Under the pieces are notes generated by a model that had not been told where the DNA came from, did not search any database, and saw only the letters and a program-made list of their open reading frames with translations. The position numbers and the translations under genes were made by a program. DNA of 64,000 bases from positions 1,500,887 to 1,564,886 of the forward strand of contig NC_058145.1 in the NCBI RefSeq assembly GCF_011075055.1, in the 5' to 3' direction. Origin of the DNA: Mangifera indica. Lineage: Eukaryota > Streptophyta > Magnoliopsida > Sapindales > Anacardiaceae. Shown here piece by piece: positions 35,425 through 48,416 of this stretch (within the stretch, counting starts at the first letter, position 1; each line of letters begins with the position of its first letter).

Positions 35425-36654
35425 ATGGTAATTCTTATTCACTCTGTTTCCTGTCAGTTTTTGAATCATTTATCTTGTTATGGCTGGTGAACTAATAAAC
35501 ATGGGAAATGCAATATTCATGAATATTTTCATAGGTGGGTTGCATCAAGCTGAGCTGGTTCAGATTTGAATCCATGTTTAGTTTGAACAAGCTGAATTCA
35601 ATATGGAACTTATATTGACAAACATGAACTTGTGTCAAAACAATGGTTCATTAAATTTATCATATACAATTGTTTATTTATCAGTCTTGTCTTGTGCATA
35701 GCATTTCTTCTTGGTATGCCATTTCAAAATACCATTCTCTAGCAAGCTTCCTGGGTGTTCAACTTTGGTGCATAGTCTGCATCCTGAAATTCATTCTTCA
35801 TGTATGTAATAAGGGCTGGATTTGCACCGAATTGAGTTTGTCTTAAAGTTGTTCGAAATCAACTCGCTTGAATAAAGTCGAGCTAGAGTTGAGCTTTTGG
35901 TATTGTAATCGAACAAAAAATAACTAAAACGATGTTGTTTTAAGTATATCGGTCAAAATGTTGCTATCATTTTAGTTGATTCATATTGAAATTTTTTAGA
36001 TTCGCGAGCTTGGTGAGCCAATTAACCCTAAAGTTCGAGCTCAAGTTCATTTGAGTCAAGCTCGTTTGAATTGAACTCGAACAAACTCGGTTCAAATCCA
36101 ACCGTAGACTAATGTGTGTATTATATGTTGTATGGAATTGAAATCATATATATACTCAAATGGGTTAGGCGAACGCGGCATCTGGAATGGCTGTAAATGA
36201 TGAATGTAAGCTGAAATTTCAAGAACTAAAAGCAAGAAGGCACTACCGATTTATAATCTTCAAGATTGAAAACCAGCAGGTGGTGGTAGAGAAACTTGGC
36301 AGCCCTGGAGACTCTTATGATGACTTCACTGCATCTCTTCCTGCCGATGAATGCCGTTATGCTGTCTTCGACTTCGATTTCACTACCACTGAGAACTGCC
36401 AGAGAAGCAAAATTTTCTTCATCGCCTGGTAAAAACTTCCTGCATTCTTTATCGGAAACTTGATAAAAAATGAAGTTGATTGAATTTATTGTTATGTTTG
36501 AAGGTCACCTGATACATCAAAGGTGAGGATGAAAATGGTGTATGCGAGCACCAAGGACAGATTCAAAAGGGAACTGGATGGGATTCAGTTTGAGTTGCAG
36601 GCAACAGATCCCAGTGAGATGAGCCTCGACATTGTTAAAGGGCGAGCAGTTTAG
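35425..36654 (+). CDS. ADF: Actin-depolymerizing factor (ADF/cofilin)
   Basis: Exons 35425-35427, 36169-36428 and 36504-36654 encode 137 residues. Exon 1 holds only the ATG, a layout known for plant ADF genes; the next exon opens GCGAACGCG to give [18 protein letters not shown]. Ser6 is the site phosphorylated in plant ADFs to block actin binding. The ADF-H domain covers nearly the whole protein, with the actin-binding long helix around [20 protein letters not shown] and the [10 protein letters not shown] segment. It severs and depolymerises actin filaments in the cytoplasm. The leader (about 35215-35424) is pyrimidine-rich. Intron 1 (741 bp) carries a TAGGG-family element at about 35811-36105. 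From memory the closest Arabidopsis neighbourhood is that of ADF10. Confidence 0.95.
35811..36105. mobile_element. TAGGG-family MITE in ADF intron 1
   Basis: Starts TAAGGGCTGGATTTGCACC and ends GGTTCAAATCCAACCGTA. The two cores AAAACGATGTTGTTTT and ATGTTGCTATCATTTT are separated by TATCGGTCA. The target duplication is not clear. Confidence 0.7.
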
Positions 36655-38289
36655 CGGAAATTAAGCTGCCATTTTCTTTTGCTTTATGGGTTTTATACTA
36701 TGCAGTAGTATGCATATTTTTATGTACAATGTTATATGCACAATACAGTTGGGTATATAGATCATGTGATTGGGTTTTTATATACCTAATTATGTACTCA
36801 AAACTGTATGCGCATAATACTTGTACTTTATCATGTGAAATACTTTTCCATTTCCCTGACTTGGGGCATTTTTCTGTTTATCAACATCTAAGAAATTTTA
36901 TCAATTATAACCACTTAATCCCACACTAAGGATTTTTCTTATTCCTATACTACCCTTATTGGAAACGTGTGAACTATTCATTGTGAAATTAGAGGTCTTA
37001 GATTTGACTTTACACTCATGTAAATAGATTTAAGTATATATAGAAGCATCTTTGATATACTTGTATTGAAGTGTGAGGCCATGATCTTGGGTTGTTGAAC
37101 TAGTCTCTCAAGGGTTCAGTGGTTTGGTGGTCGGATTCCACCCAATGGGATTAAAAAATCTAGAAAGTCAGTTCGAGACAACTAAGACCACAAACCCCTG
37201 AAAACTCAACATAACATATTAGTTTTCTAGGATGACTAGCCCATCCTCCCAAACAATAAACCAACAAAAGTCCGTTTACTCTTTCTTATACAAACCATTA
37301 TCTTTTCATCATTTATAATTATTGCATTTATTCAAATGTATTTTTCTTTAATAATAAAATTATATATACATATTTTGAATATATTAATATACACACATTT
37401 GATATATGTCATTATATAATTTAATGATTTTGAATTAAAAATAAAATAACATTCAATCATATAATGATATACACAATAATATACTCATTTGTTTACTCAT
37501 GGGTATGCATAGTATTACCCTTTCCCTTAATATATATAGGGAAACCTGAGGGAAAAAACGGGGAGAGAAATCTTCCAATACTTTTGTAATTCTTTTCACT
37601 TGTATGAATAACAACACCATGGACATGAACTCATATAAAATTTTCCGGCCGAACCATGTAAAAAATCGTTTGCCTTATTATTAAATGTTTCAAGGCTTCA
37701 CAATCTTGCCCCCCAAGCCTCGCTAATTTGGTTCAACTTTTAACATCAACACAAATCAAGACCGTTTGTTGGGTAGAAAAAAGACCTTTGATTTGAGAAA
37801 CAAAATGTACTCCAAATCATGGCATATAATCCCTTTAACAGAAACCAAATCTTGACTGATATTGTACCAAGCAATCTGTTTTGCAGCTTTCAGTGCATGC
37901 TCTTTGAGCCTCTGAAAAGTGATCCTCTCTCTTGTTTGCCTTGCTTATAAATACCCACCTGCTCGAAAAGCATTCAACACAGGCAAGAGTTCAAAACCTG
38001 AGATTTTATTTTATAAGTTGTATGTAAGAGTTGGAGGGAACTAAACAGATAGGTAAAATACAACAGTCTGTTTAATTTCCTCCAATATCTTATCTCCAAC
38101 TTCTGAATCATAAGTTCGTTCATGAATATATTTCTGTTTACGCTGCGGATTTGTGAGTTGTATGTAAGAATTGGAGGCACTTAACAGATCATTACACATG
38201 TAAAACATTCTGTTTAGTTTCCTGCAACTTCTCTCCCAAATTCTAAACCAGAATACTGCTTTCTTAAAACATTCTGGTTTACAAGCAAT
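36655..38289. other. Intergenic DNA between ADF and GT90
   Basis: Begins with the ADF 3' UTR (to about 36800). 37345-37520 is an AT-rich palindromic repeat. Two near copies of a GTTGTATGTAAGA(G/A)TTGGAGG motif occur at about 38017 and 38157, in a tandem repeat of about 140 bp. No gene found. Confidence 0.5.
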
Positions 38290-38990
38290 TTTATGTATAC
38301 CCACTTTGGGTATACAATTGTATATACACTTATATATGTTATTACATGATCGAGTGTTACTTTATTCTAAATTCAAAATCATATAATCATATGATAACAC
38401 ATATAAATATTTACATATTTGTATATATAAAGTGGCGATATATAATTTCTAAGTATAATTTGTGGTCAATTCACTTTAAAACTGTCTTTGAGGCAATTTA
38501 TTGTTGTGAAATTTCTGACCAGAAAGAGACTTGAATTGAATAATACAACTCAATTTAAATAATACGGCAAAAACAATCAATCACGAAAGACACAAAAATT
38601 AATGTGATTTGACAATATATAAATGTCCATCCAACCCACATTATAAAAACAAACTAGGGTTTTCTTTATACGAAGGAACCCAAAATAAAATTTTATCTGG
38701 ACCAAAATTCTTCAGTCTCCTCGACCAAAAAAGGGGGTATTCAAAGCTTTCCAACTTATCTCTTCTGGATGAAACGAGCTCGTCGCTTTTCATATTTTGC
38801 TATATACTTGGAACAACCTCATTCTCCCTGGAATGGCCTCGTTTCATCTTGGAATGGCCAAAACACTTATGGAACAGACAACGACAAAATTTCTACAATG
38901 ATTGATCCGCACCATACAACATCTGGAAGGACTGTTCAATTCTGATGGAACGCTTGTTCTGACACATTTTCGAATTCAAACGACCTTAAT
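38290..38990. other. Palindromic repeat and unclassified sequence
   Basis: 38290-38455 is the AT-rich palindromic family. 38500-38960 has a 98-residue frame at 38609-38905 without recognisable domain; the sequence has the look of an old retroelement piece, but I cannot show that. Confidence 0.35.
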
Positions 38991-39216
38991 TTAACAATAA
39001 TGGCATCATAGACAAATAGCCTTCAGATTAATTAATCTTTCTCCACTCTTGCTTCATCTTTTTTCTATCTGAATCCTTTCCAGAATCGACCCCCTTAAGC
39101 CAGTTTTTAATCCAAAAAAAAAAAAAAAGCTGTGATTATTTATTTAAACAATCTACCAATACAATGAACAGTGTGAGATTCAGAGATTAAAAACTGTAAA
39201 CAAAAGAAAAACTTTC

Positions 39217-42200
39217 CTATGATTGCCTAGTTTGATTCTCAGACTTCCAGTAATACTTCTTCTCCATTGAGTCCACTCGAGTTAAAACCTTTTCATTTCT
39301 CCAAAGAATGGAGCTAAAAGAAGAAGGATCATAAGGGGGAGGCAGCCTGCATGGACTTGTTTCCGATGGACCTGTCACCATAGATTCCACCATAAAGTTC
39401 TTCAGTAATCCTTCCGATCCGCAAGCCATCCTCTCCGAACAGTACTCGACGGCATTTTTAGGTATTGTGGGCTTGTATCTCAGAAGCTTAGAGTACTGAC
39501 TTAACAGATGAAACATGTAGTCGTATACGTATTTCATCTGCAACTGCTCTTGGATGAATTTGCTGGCTGTCTTTCCCATATTTTGTACCTGATAGATCCA
39601 CACAAAACAGCTGAATGAGGAAAAAAATTGTATACAGAGAAGAGATCGTTACAATGAAGAACTTCGAATTGGGGTGGTAAATGAATAATATTATTGATCA
39701 AAAGATGTACTATTTATAATATTACAAGAGAACTTGAATCTTAGTCTAAATAGAAATTTGAATCCGGATTCATAATCCTACGAACACACACAAACTTAGA
39801 TTCATCCAGAATAGGAATATTATTTGACATACAATACCACTAGGCGAACAAAATGTGTAACCGGATCGGGAAATTCAATTCAGATGTAACAAATGGCTGG
39901 TATCGAAAGCCTCTTCTAGTAAATATATTTAGGGATAACGACATTTGTAGTTATCAAATTATCACATTTTTCTATTGAATGAACAAGACTTTCATTATAT
40001 CCTACTGAATGTAGCGAACAAAATTAATTAAGATTGCTGTTCTAATTTTGTTTTGAAAGCAAGATAATTAGATAACTATCTATAATAACAAATAGTAAAA
40101 ATTTGATCCCTTCAATAAAAATATTTAAAAGTTTAATCATTTAATAAGATAATTTAAAAGTTTGATTATTTTAATAGAAAAAAGCAATTGTTCGATATTT
40201 CTAGTTGATGTTATCTTTTTATTTACTCATTTATTTTTGGACAAACAATGACAAAAACCTAACACTTCTTCTACATTGGGTTGGACTCAAACCTAGTAGG
40301 CTTGGTTTAACTTAACTCAAATTCGTTTAGTTCAAATTTGAGACAAGTTTGAGTAGGAAATGTTTACTCATTTTGAAAATTGACTCAAACTCAAGTTAGG
40401 GAGAATTCAGTTTAATTTGGCTCGTAAGTCGAGAGATGGTTTAATGTGTTTTGAACTTGGCTCACGACTTGATTTGAAATATGTCAAAGAACTATTAAAA
40501 CGACGTCGTTTTGCCATTACTCGGTAAAATAACATCATTTATTGATGTGTCATAATCTTAAGACACAAATTAAAGCTATTAATTCAAACTGAATCGAGTC
40601 AAATCATTTTCATTAGAGCCAAACTTAAACAACCGTTTAAATTTTGGGTTGTTGAACTCAAGTTAAACTATTTTTCGAGCCAGCAAATTTTTGGGTTCAA
40701 CTTGGTCCAAATCCATCCTTAATCCTGCATGCTACTCAGTTCTAGAGGCCAAGACAACTACTGAGGTAAAATTGAAGAAGTTTGTAATTAGTGATAGTTT
40801 TTTACCCTTTTCCGGTGGTTGTTGCCCCAGTGGACGGCGAACTTAATAGATCTGCACTTATCATCTTCTTTTATCGGCCAATAGTGGAGCATCGGCACTA
40901 AACTTCTTGTGAAGAAATCAAAATAATGGGGTTTTACCAGTAGGGTAACTGAATCACAGGCAAGAATGTATTTCTCACTGACAGACCAAGCAGATCCTTC
41001 AATATAGATCTTATACCTGCATGCATTCTCATCGATTTGCAGAAGACCAAAATGAATTAGCTAGCTAATAACAGGGAAATAGGGTACAAATTAGGGGTGA
41101 ATACAAACTGAACCAAATTGAGCCTGAACACCTCTGACTCAAGTTCAGCTAAAATAAAAAATAGTTCGACTCGAGTTATCCTAAAATAAAATATAGTTCA
41201 ACTCGAGTTTAGTATGAGCTTTTTGAGCCAAAATTAAAGATGATTTAAGTTTGGTTCGATTAAAAAAGATTCCGCTTGATTTATAGCTCGAATCCGTGGT
41301 TCAACTTCACAACTCATTGACAAAACGAAGCCATTTTACCCATTATCATTTTACCCGATAATGGGCAAAACGACTTCGTTTTGTAAATGGATCGCAAACT
41401 TGAACCTTGCATTTATGCCATGGAGTCAAGCCATAAATTTGAACCAAACTTAAACTATGAATCCGAACTACAAATTCGAGCCTAAATCAAACTGAATACC
41501 CTTTACTTGAGTTTGATTTGATTTAAAAAACGAGCTGTCTCTTCCAGCTCAAACTCAATTCAAATTTGAACAAAACAAATTCAAATTGAGTCAAAATGAG
41601 TCAAGGTATCTAAAACCGAGCCAACTTGTTCGGATCCAGGAAGTACTAAATTATAATGCGCTAAAAAATATTCACCTGTGATTGCATTGGCTTCTTAAGT
41701 CTGATTCCTTGTAGCCTTGCTCTGATTCTTTGATCCAATCCTGCAAAAGGTTTCTGGGTTTCATACAAAATGCCTCACACTTGTTAAATAACAAAGGCAA
41801 AAGCCTAGCATTAAAATTTACCTGGGAATAAATGCGAGCATTCCAGTCTTGTTTCTCAGAGACATTACATTTAACAAGCTCCTTCCTGGTTTCAGCTACT
41901 GCTGGATTACCTTTCCAGTATGCATACGGTTCCCTGTCTTCCCAATTCAGTTTTCTGTTTCCTTCTTTAAGATCCTCCAGTAGTGGCTCCCATGGCTTTA
42001 TGTTTATCTCAGGCCTGCAAATTCTCTAAACGTCAGGCTTAGAACTCACGAAGGAACCGCTGGAATTCAGCTTAAAAGTTTCAAAATACATTACTTATGT
42101 GATTTTGAATTGAAATTAAAAAAAAAATCAATTACATCACCTTATCATCAGCCATCACCTCAGTTAATATAAATAGATTTGCATGTATAGTTTGATTCTT

Positions 42201-44775
42201 ACTTACCATCCCCAGAAAGACCAATCAGGGAAAACAATGTCAAGTGACTGATTATCGCTACAGTATCGAAACAATGGCGGTGGAGCTGGAGCATCAGGTG
42301 CAGCATAATTTTTTGACTTGATGACGGGCCAGTCAACGCAGTCAAACATCATATCCAAGTCCGGGACTTTGCCTGGGTACTTCCGTAACAACTGTAGGAT
42401 TCCCCACAGTGTAAAAATATCTCTTGTTTGAAATGACTTCACATATGATTCGAAGTAAACCCTGCCGTTAAGAATAACCAATCGGAAGTTTGCGGTTCGT
42501 CGAGCTCTTTCAACCATGTCTAGAGTAATACCAGAATGAGCCCATGGTCGGAGATCTTCGTGGATCCAACGGAAGTATTGGGGACACGTGGGAAGGGACG
42601 AAGGGTCAGGATCTTCCGGATTGAAGGTCGTGGGGTAATCTCTGGGACAGCTTTTTGTGAGCTGCAGAGCAGTGCAGTTAAGCGGAAATTTTAATATGTG
42701 TTTGGGCTTCCGGGAATTGAAATTGTAGGTTTCGGCACTTGTTACTCTCTGAGCAAAGCTGCTAGCAGCATTAGTCTGCAACATAACACACTCCACAAAC
42801 GTAAGTAATGTACAAAAAATTCATCAGAAGTTCAGATTGTTCTTGGGAATGTTATGGTTACTGTCTTTAACTAAGTAATTTTAGATAATTGAACGGCCAA
42901 AAGACTTATTCCCACTTAAAGTTTAGTCCATTCCCAAACTCCCACTATCTAAGTTTCAGATTGTTCTTTGGTTTGCACGTTTGTTCGATTAAAGGGATGT
43001 ATATACCCAAAATTTGTACATGATAGAGATAGTTGGATGCAATGCCACAATTTTAGATATAATGTGATACATACAATTTAACCAACTTAATTACTTTGCA
43101 TTTACTGTGTCATCGAAGTGGAACAACTATTTTGGATTGAATAAGACATAATTTTTTTGGTCAGCAAGTTGATGATTATAACTAATGACCTATTCTAGCA
43201 ATTTGTATCTCATTTGATGGCAAATGTGTAGAGGCAATGAAACAATATGCTCTTTCTTACCTAGAAAGATGTTTGTCTAGATGCTTATTGTGTGAATTTG
43301 CTTATTTGTGTTAAGATTAAATTTGAATAAAATCAAACTCGTCTCAAACTTATTCGAGTTTGACTCATTTGAAGAGAGTCAAACTCAAGTTTGAGCTTTA
43401 GCCAAACTTTGAGTTTGACTCGGTATTGTAGCCCAATAAAAAAAATATTAAAATAATGTCATTTTGATACATATTGATCGAAACGATATCATTTTAGTCA
43501 ATTAGTATTGAAAATTTTCAGACTTATTAATAACTCTGAAGTTTGAATTAAAAAATATTTAACTCTAAAATTTGAGCTTAAGATCGAGTTCACTTGAGTT
43601 GAACTTGTTTCTGACTCTTTCAAGCTCAAACATACTTAATTCAAATTCAATCATAATTCACATTATATGACTACATATCTAAGCAACATGATTCATCTAG
43701 ACATTGATTTATCAACATATTACAAGGTCTCCATATGACTAACTTATCTATACACTTAAGGGGGTTTGGCTAAGGTAAAGAAAAATTACTTTGATAATAT
43801 ATATTTTATTATTTACATCAATTTATTTGATTTATAAATAATAAAAGATTTAAAAGATATTAAAGTAATCTTCATTTTATTATAATTATATTCTTATTTA
43901 TCAATTTTTAAGATAAAAATAATTTTATATTTAATTAATTTAATAAATAAAATAAAAAATATTTTAAAATAATTATATCAAAGAGTATTTAAATAAAATA
44001 ATATATTAATATTTTTTTTACCTCTAACCAATTATAATAATTATTTATATCTATAAATTTTATTAAAATTATCAAATATACTAATAATTTATATACAATA
44101 ATTTTTAAAATAATTTATTTTCACAGTAATATTTTAATTTATAACAATGCACCAGATGCCAGGACGCTAGATTATCATATTTCCTTGTTTTATGACTTTT
44201 ATTTTGTATAAGAATCCAAAACAATGATTTGTATGCATTAGAAGAAAGGTAGCATCAAGGGCTGCAAACAAGTCAGTAATCCGGTCCTACGTGCACATGC
44301 ATGTAGCTAAAACTTAGTACATGTGTTCCCATTATTTTAACAACCTTTTCTCTACGTAGGTTGGTAGACCGACACCCACAAGCGCACGTTAAGCCTTAGA
44401 ATCTACAGTCACCAGAGGAAACAGTTGGCCAGACAGGCAATCATGTCGATGCCCCAAGTCAACACGACACCGTTCACAACACGAAATTAGAATTAGAAGC
44501 TAACAATAATCAATGGGGGCACTTGTCAATTTTCTTTAGAGCACATTATTTATGAGAGAAATAATTATATCACATTCACATCAATAATAATAAAATAAAA
44601 TAACTACTTTACTCACAGTGGTGTCGAGCAAGCGCGTGGAAACTAACGCGCCGACGGCGAGGGCGAAGAAGAAGATGAATAGACGGTATGATTTTGCTGA
44701 TGACTTCGTAAATAGTGGACGCCTGATCGAGTCTGTGAAATAAACAAGAGGCCTCAATCCTGATCCATGCCGCAT
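39217..44775 (-). CDS. GT90 protein O-glucosyltransferase (rumi/CAP10-like, DUF821)
   Basis: Six exons, 44775-44617, 42775-42207, 42014-41822, 41740-41676, 41016-40806 and 39588-39217, total exactly 523 codons (522 aa). A short cytoplasmic tail precedes one membrane segment at residues 30-48 (YRLFIFFFALAVGALVSTRL), a type II Golgi or ER anchor. The luminal GT90/CAP10 domain follows: CPQYFRWIHEDLRPW, DIVFPDWSFWGWPEINIKPW, YAYWKGNP, and IYIEGSAWSVSEKYILACDS, where most relatives have W in place of the S after EG. Animal relatives (rumi/POGLUT) add glucose or xylose to EGF repeats; plant members are mostly uncharacterised, perhaps acting on wall glycans. Introns 4 and 5 carry repeat elements. 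Intron 1 is about 1.8 kb. Confidence 0.93.
40268..40733. mobile_element. TAGGG-family element in GT90 intron 5
   Basis: Ends near TTGGGTTGGACTCAAACC and GGTCCAAATCCATCCTTA. Core AAAACGACGTCGTTTTG followed by ACTCGGTAAAATAACATCATT. Confidence 0.65.
41093..41645. mobile_element. TAGGG-family element in GT90 intron 4
   Basis: Starts TAGGGGTGAATACAAACTG and ends near TTGTTCGGATCCAGG. Core has CATTATC/GATAATGGGC flanked by AAAACGA and GACTTCGTTTTG. Confidence 0.65.
43320..43660. mobile_element. TAGGG-family element in GT90 intron 1
   Basis: Starts near TAAGATTAAATTTGAAT, ends near AATTCAAATTCAATCATA. Cores AATAATGTCATTTTG and AAACGATATCATTTT separated by ATACATATTGATCG. Confidence 0.6.
43760..44146. 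mobile_element. Tourist-like MITE, degenerate, in GT90 intron 1
   Basis: Starts GGGGGTTTGGCTAAGG; the interior matches the family seen near the PAR1 genes (ATTACTTTGATAAT, TTATTATTTACA). The right end is worn. Confidence 0.5.
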
Positions 44776-45235
44776 GTTGATGAATCTCCGAAAGTGATCA
44801 AATTTGGTGGAGCCGTGAAACCGGTGGAGCTGATGAGACTTCAGTTGATTTGAACTCTATCTCCCTGGTGAAGACTTACAATTACCAGGCCCTTGAAAAG
44901 CTCCATGAAATCCCCAAAGCTCAGACACTGCAAATTTCTAATTGTTTGTTACTTTTGAGGGAGTTTCAAACTAGTATAAAAGACAAAAAACCTGGAGTAA
45001 GATCTTATGTGGAGTGCGCTTAGAAATGAAAAGCTAGAGCTTAGCTAAGTGCCAGAAAAAGGGAGGGAAAAAGAAGGAAATTGTGAGAGAAAAGGGAAAA
45101 GGCCGGGAATGTACATAAAGAAAGACCATAGGCAAATCACAAGTAAGGACAAAAGGGTTTCAACTTTACAGCCTGAAGATCAATATAAAAGGGATAATAA
45201 AAGTTGTTTGAGATTGATCCGTATAAAAGAGTGAG
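44776..45235. other. GT90 upstream region
   Basis: Likely 5' leader and promoter of GT90. A purine-rich tract lies at about 45045-45110. No gene found. Confidence 0.45.
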
Positions 45236-45580
45236 CTTGAATTTGACTGAAGTTTGAGTCGAATCAAGTTTTGAGTTCAATTTGGTATTGTAATCAAATA
45301 AAAATGACTAAAATAATATCGTTTTGATACGTATTAATTAAAATAATATCGTTTTAATACGTGGTAATTAAAATAACATCGTTTTGGTAGATTCTTGTCT
45401 AGTTTTTTATGCTCGCTAGTTTAATAAGTTGAATAACTCTCAAACACGAGCTTGAACTGAAAAATATTTAACCTTCAGGCTCAAACTCTAGTTCGATTGA
45501 GTTAATCTCATTTTGGATTTATTTAAACTAAACTTATTTTCAAGTTTAAACTCAGCTTTAATCTAAGCCTACAATTAAGT
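45236..45580. mobile_element. TAGGG-family element with three palindromic cores
   Basis: Three consecutive cores of the AAAATAATATCGTTTTGAT type at about 45310-45390, separated by ATACGT(A/G)(T/G)TAAT spacers, instead of the usual two. Confidence 0.6.
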
Positions 45581-47913
45581 ATTTAAATTAAGTGTTATTA
45601 TATAATTAAATATTATTTAATAATTAATTTAAAATCATATATAATGACATATTATCTGAATATCCAAAACTAAACTCCGATGACAGAAATAACTGAGGTC
45701 GCCATGTTTATGACATTTCTCACATATTTTGCACCATTTTTTGGGGTTGTAGATTTTTATATTTTATTTTAAAATTTTGCACTGTTGAATCAGTCATTTC
45801 ACATTCGAAAAAACTGTTTTATTTGGTCCTTAGTTCCCAAAGAGGTCTTGTTTATCAGTGTTTCCGCCAATGGTAACTGATTCTGGACCTGATGAAGTTC
45901 CATTAAATTCGATTACACTGTAGCAACATAAATGCCTGAAGGTCAATATCAGATTGACCCAGATCATGCAATCTAAGGGTCAATATCTACCGTTAAATCT
46001 CTCGGATTCAAACCTATGAGTAAATTACATTTTCCCAAATGTGCAGACTTAGACACAAACTTTCTAAAAATTATAATATTTTATTTATTTTATTAACCTT
46101 TAGAATTTAGTATTGAAGAGATAAAACTTATGTCTTTTTTATTCAATTTATCAAACAAAAATGGGTTTAATGACTGCATAAAAAATTTTCTATTTTACGT
46201 AATTGGAAATTATGTGAGTAGTTATGTATTTTTAATATATTATAGTAAAAGTTTAGTTAATTCTATAGAAAAATTAGAAATTTGATCACTTCAATTGAAA
46301 ACATAAAATTTTCATCCTTTTAAAAATTGGGTTTTTTCAATGAAAAATTATGATAGTTCAATATCTCTAAGTGTGGTCGTCTCTAGATAAAAGTAGTGTT
46401 CCATATGACGTAATAACACTTAGAATTCTAGTGATTTTCATGGATGTAGGATTCATAGATTAAGTTGAGTAGAATGGTTTTTGACTCATTCAAGTACATG
46501 TACAAACCCCTCAAAATGTTATAAATATATAAAAAAATAATATCATTGTCCACAATTTGGTAAATATAACAAATAACCTATTGATCAAAACGGACAATAT
46601 TATACTGTTTGTAATATTGTTTTTCAAAGTTTTTCTGGATTGAATATAGATCCGATAAAGGTGTAATTTGGTTTAACTTATGGTTAGATCGATTAACTAA
46701 TGGTTATTTTAGTTAATTATTCAAAAATAATATTTAAAATCTTTTTTCATATAATTTATCATTAATTATATTATTTGACTGATTTAATATTAAAATAAGC
46801 TTAGTTTAATAGTTTATTTATTCAAATGTGATAAATAATGTCTTGGGTAAGTTTTCATAATAAATTTTTGAAAATTTTAATTTTTAATGTTTATCGAGTC
46901 AAACCCGATTTTATATTAGGTCCAACTACACAGTTCGAATGGTTTAATTCAGTTTAATTTCAAAAATGGCATTCTGATAAACTAAAACTGGTTTGACTAA
47001 TGGTTGACGATTCAACCAGTTGGACTAGCTTGTTCGATTTGATTTTTGAAACTATTTTCTGATTTCTGTGGCATATATACAGTTGAGGTGCCTATTTATT
47101 TTATGTGGCTGGAACTTTGATTGTTGAAGTAATTTCTCACCTCAATTTGAAGTTTTTATCTTGAAAGACCAACGATGGATTCAAGTGGAGTCAAACCAAA
47201 TAAAGATTAGTTTAAACTTGATTTAAATCTAAAATAATTAGTTTGAGATTGAATTAAGCTATTAGAAAGTTTTTAAAGTAGAAGAAACATGGGTGTAGCC
47301 AATCTGTGGAGTCAAAAGATCTACCATAAAATATATACCTATTTTATACCTACCTATTTCAGTGGGATCAAAATTGTTAATTGCTATAAAATATTTTGAA
47401 ATTTTTTAATTTCACTGGGTTAGTTTGACCCCACCGAGTATACTTTGGCTTCACCTATGAGAAGATGTAGGGTGGTCAAGTATGAAAAAGAAAAACTTAA
47501 AGAAAAAAATTATGGAAGAAGATGAATATGTTGATAATTTTTTATCGATTTGATCAAATTAAATTGAAATTATCTTAATTTGGCTTTGATTTTTTCAAAT
47601 CGAACACCAAACTAATTCGACTAAGATCCACCTTTAGACCAATGTATAAATGAATAAGGTTTTTAACTCCCCTAAAAAAAAAGTTTTCGTTTTCGTCTCT
47701 AGTGTTGGACTTTTCTGGGCTTTTGTTTTTCCTCCTAATTTAATTGTTTTATTATGAATTTATTCCCTAAACTTAATTTCTAGGTCTGTCTTTGTACCAA
47801 ATCCTTTTAAGTAATCTTTAAAATTTCTTTTTTTTAAAAAAAGCCTTTTCTTTCCTCCAGCTTTTCTGGATTTTGATTAAAATGAAGCAGGTGATTTAAT
47901 AGTGATCAAAATC

Positions 47914-47914
<1 letters not shown>
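45581..47914. other. AT-rich intergenic DNA
   Basis: No gene found. 46613-47053 is a diverged relative of the 6980-7448 MITE (outer ATTGTTTTTCAAAG and TTTTTGAAACTATT). The rest is unassigned AT-rich DNA. Confidence 0.5.

Positions 47915-47997
<83 letters not shown>
47915..47997. repeat. (TA)n microsatellite
   Basis: About 82 bp of uninterrupted TA. Confidence 0.97.
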
Positions 47998-47999
<2 letters not shown>

Positions 48000-48416
48000 A
48001 TAAAATCCAAGATCTATTCTAGCAAAAATATTAGAATATCTATTTCTTAAATAATCGAAGCCAAGAATAATAATTTAAAAAAAGGAACAGAAAGAGTTAA
48101 TGGAGCTAGGGTTTGAAATGTACTAACCTGAAGCTTGGCATTCGATTTTTGAGAAGTTGTCATCTTTCTTCAAGGTTTTTTTCTGAAATATTATGCTTTT
48201 AGAAAGATCTGAAAACACTAATTAAAATATAAGAAAATGATGTCTTAAAACTCAGGCGATTTGCCATGGAAATACAAAGATCTGTAAGCTTGGCTTCTTC
48301 TATAGACAAGTATTGCCAAGACAAACCGAAGCCTTCCCCTCTTTTTCTCTAACCAACTTAATTTGGCCTTTTTTTATTTTATTTTATTTATTTTCAGCTT
48401 TGAGAAATGTTATACA

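Noticed and set aside
37095..37200. Possible tRNA-derived SINE (GGGTTCAGTGGTTTGG and AGTTCGAGAC)
   Set aside because: Box spacing and sequence are only approximate and no ends are visible.
38609..38905. 98-residue plus-strand frame
   Set aside because: No domain recognised; low-complexity flanks suggest old transposon sequence, but evidence is too thin to annotate a gene.
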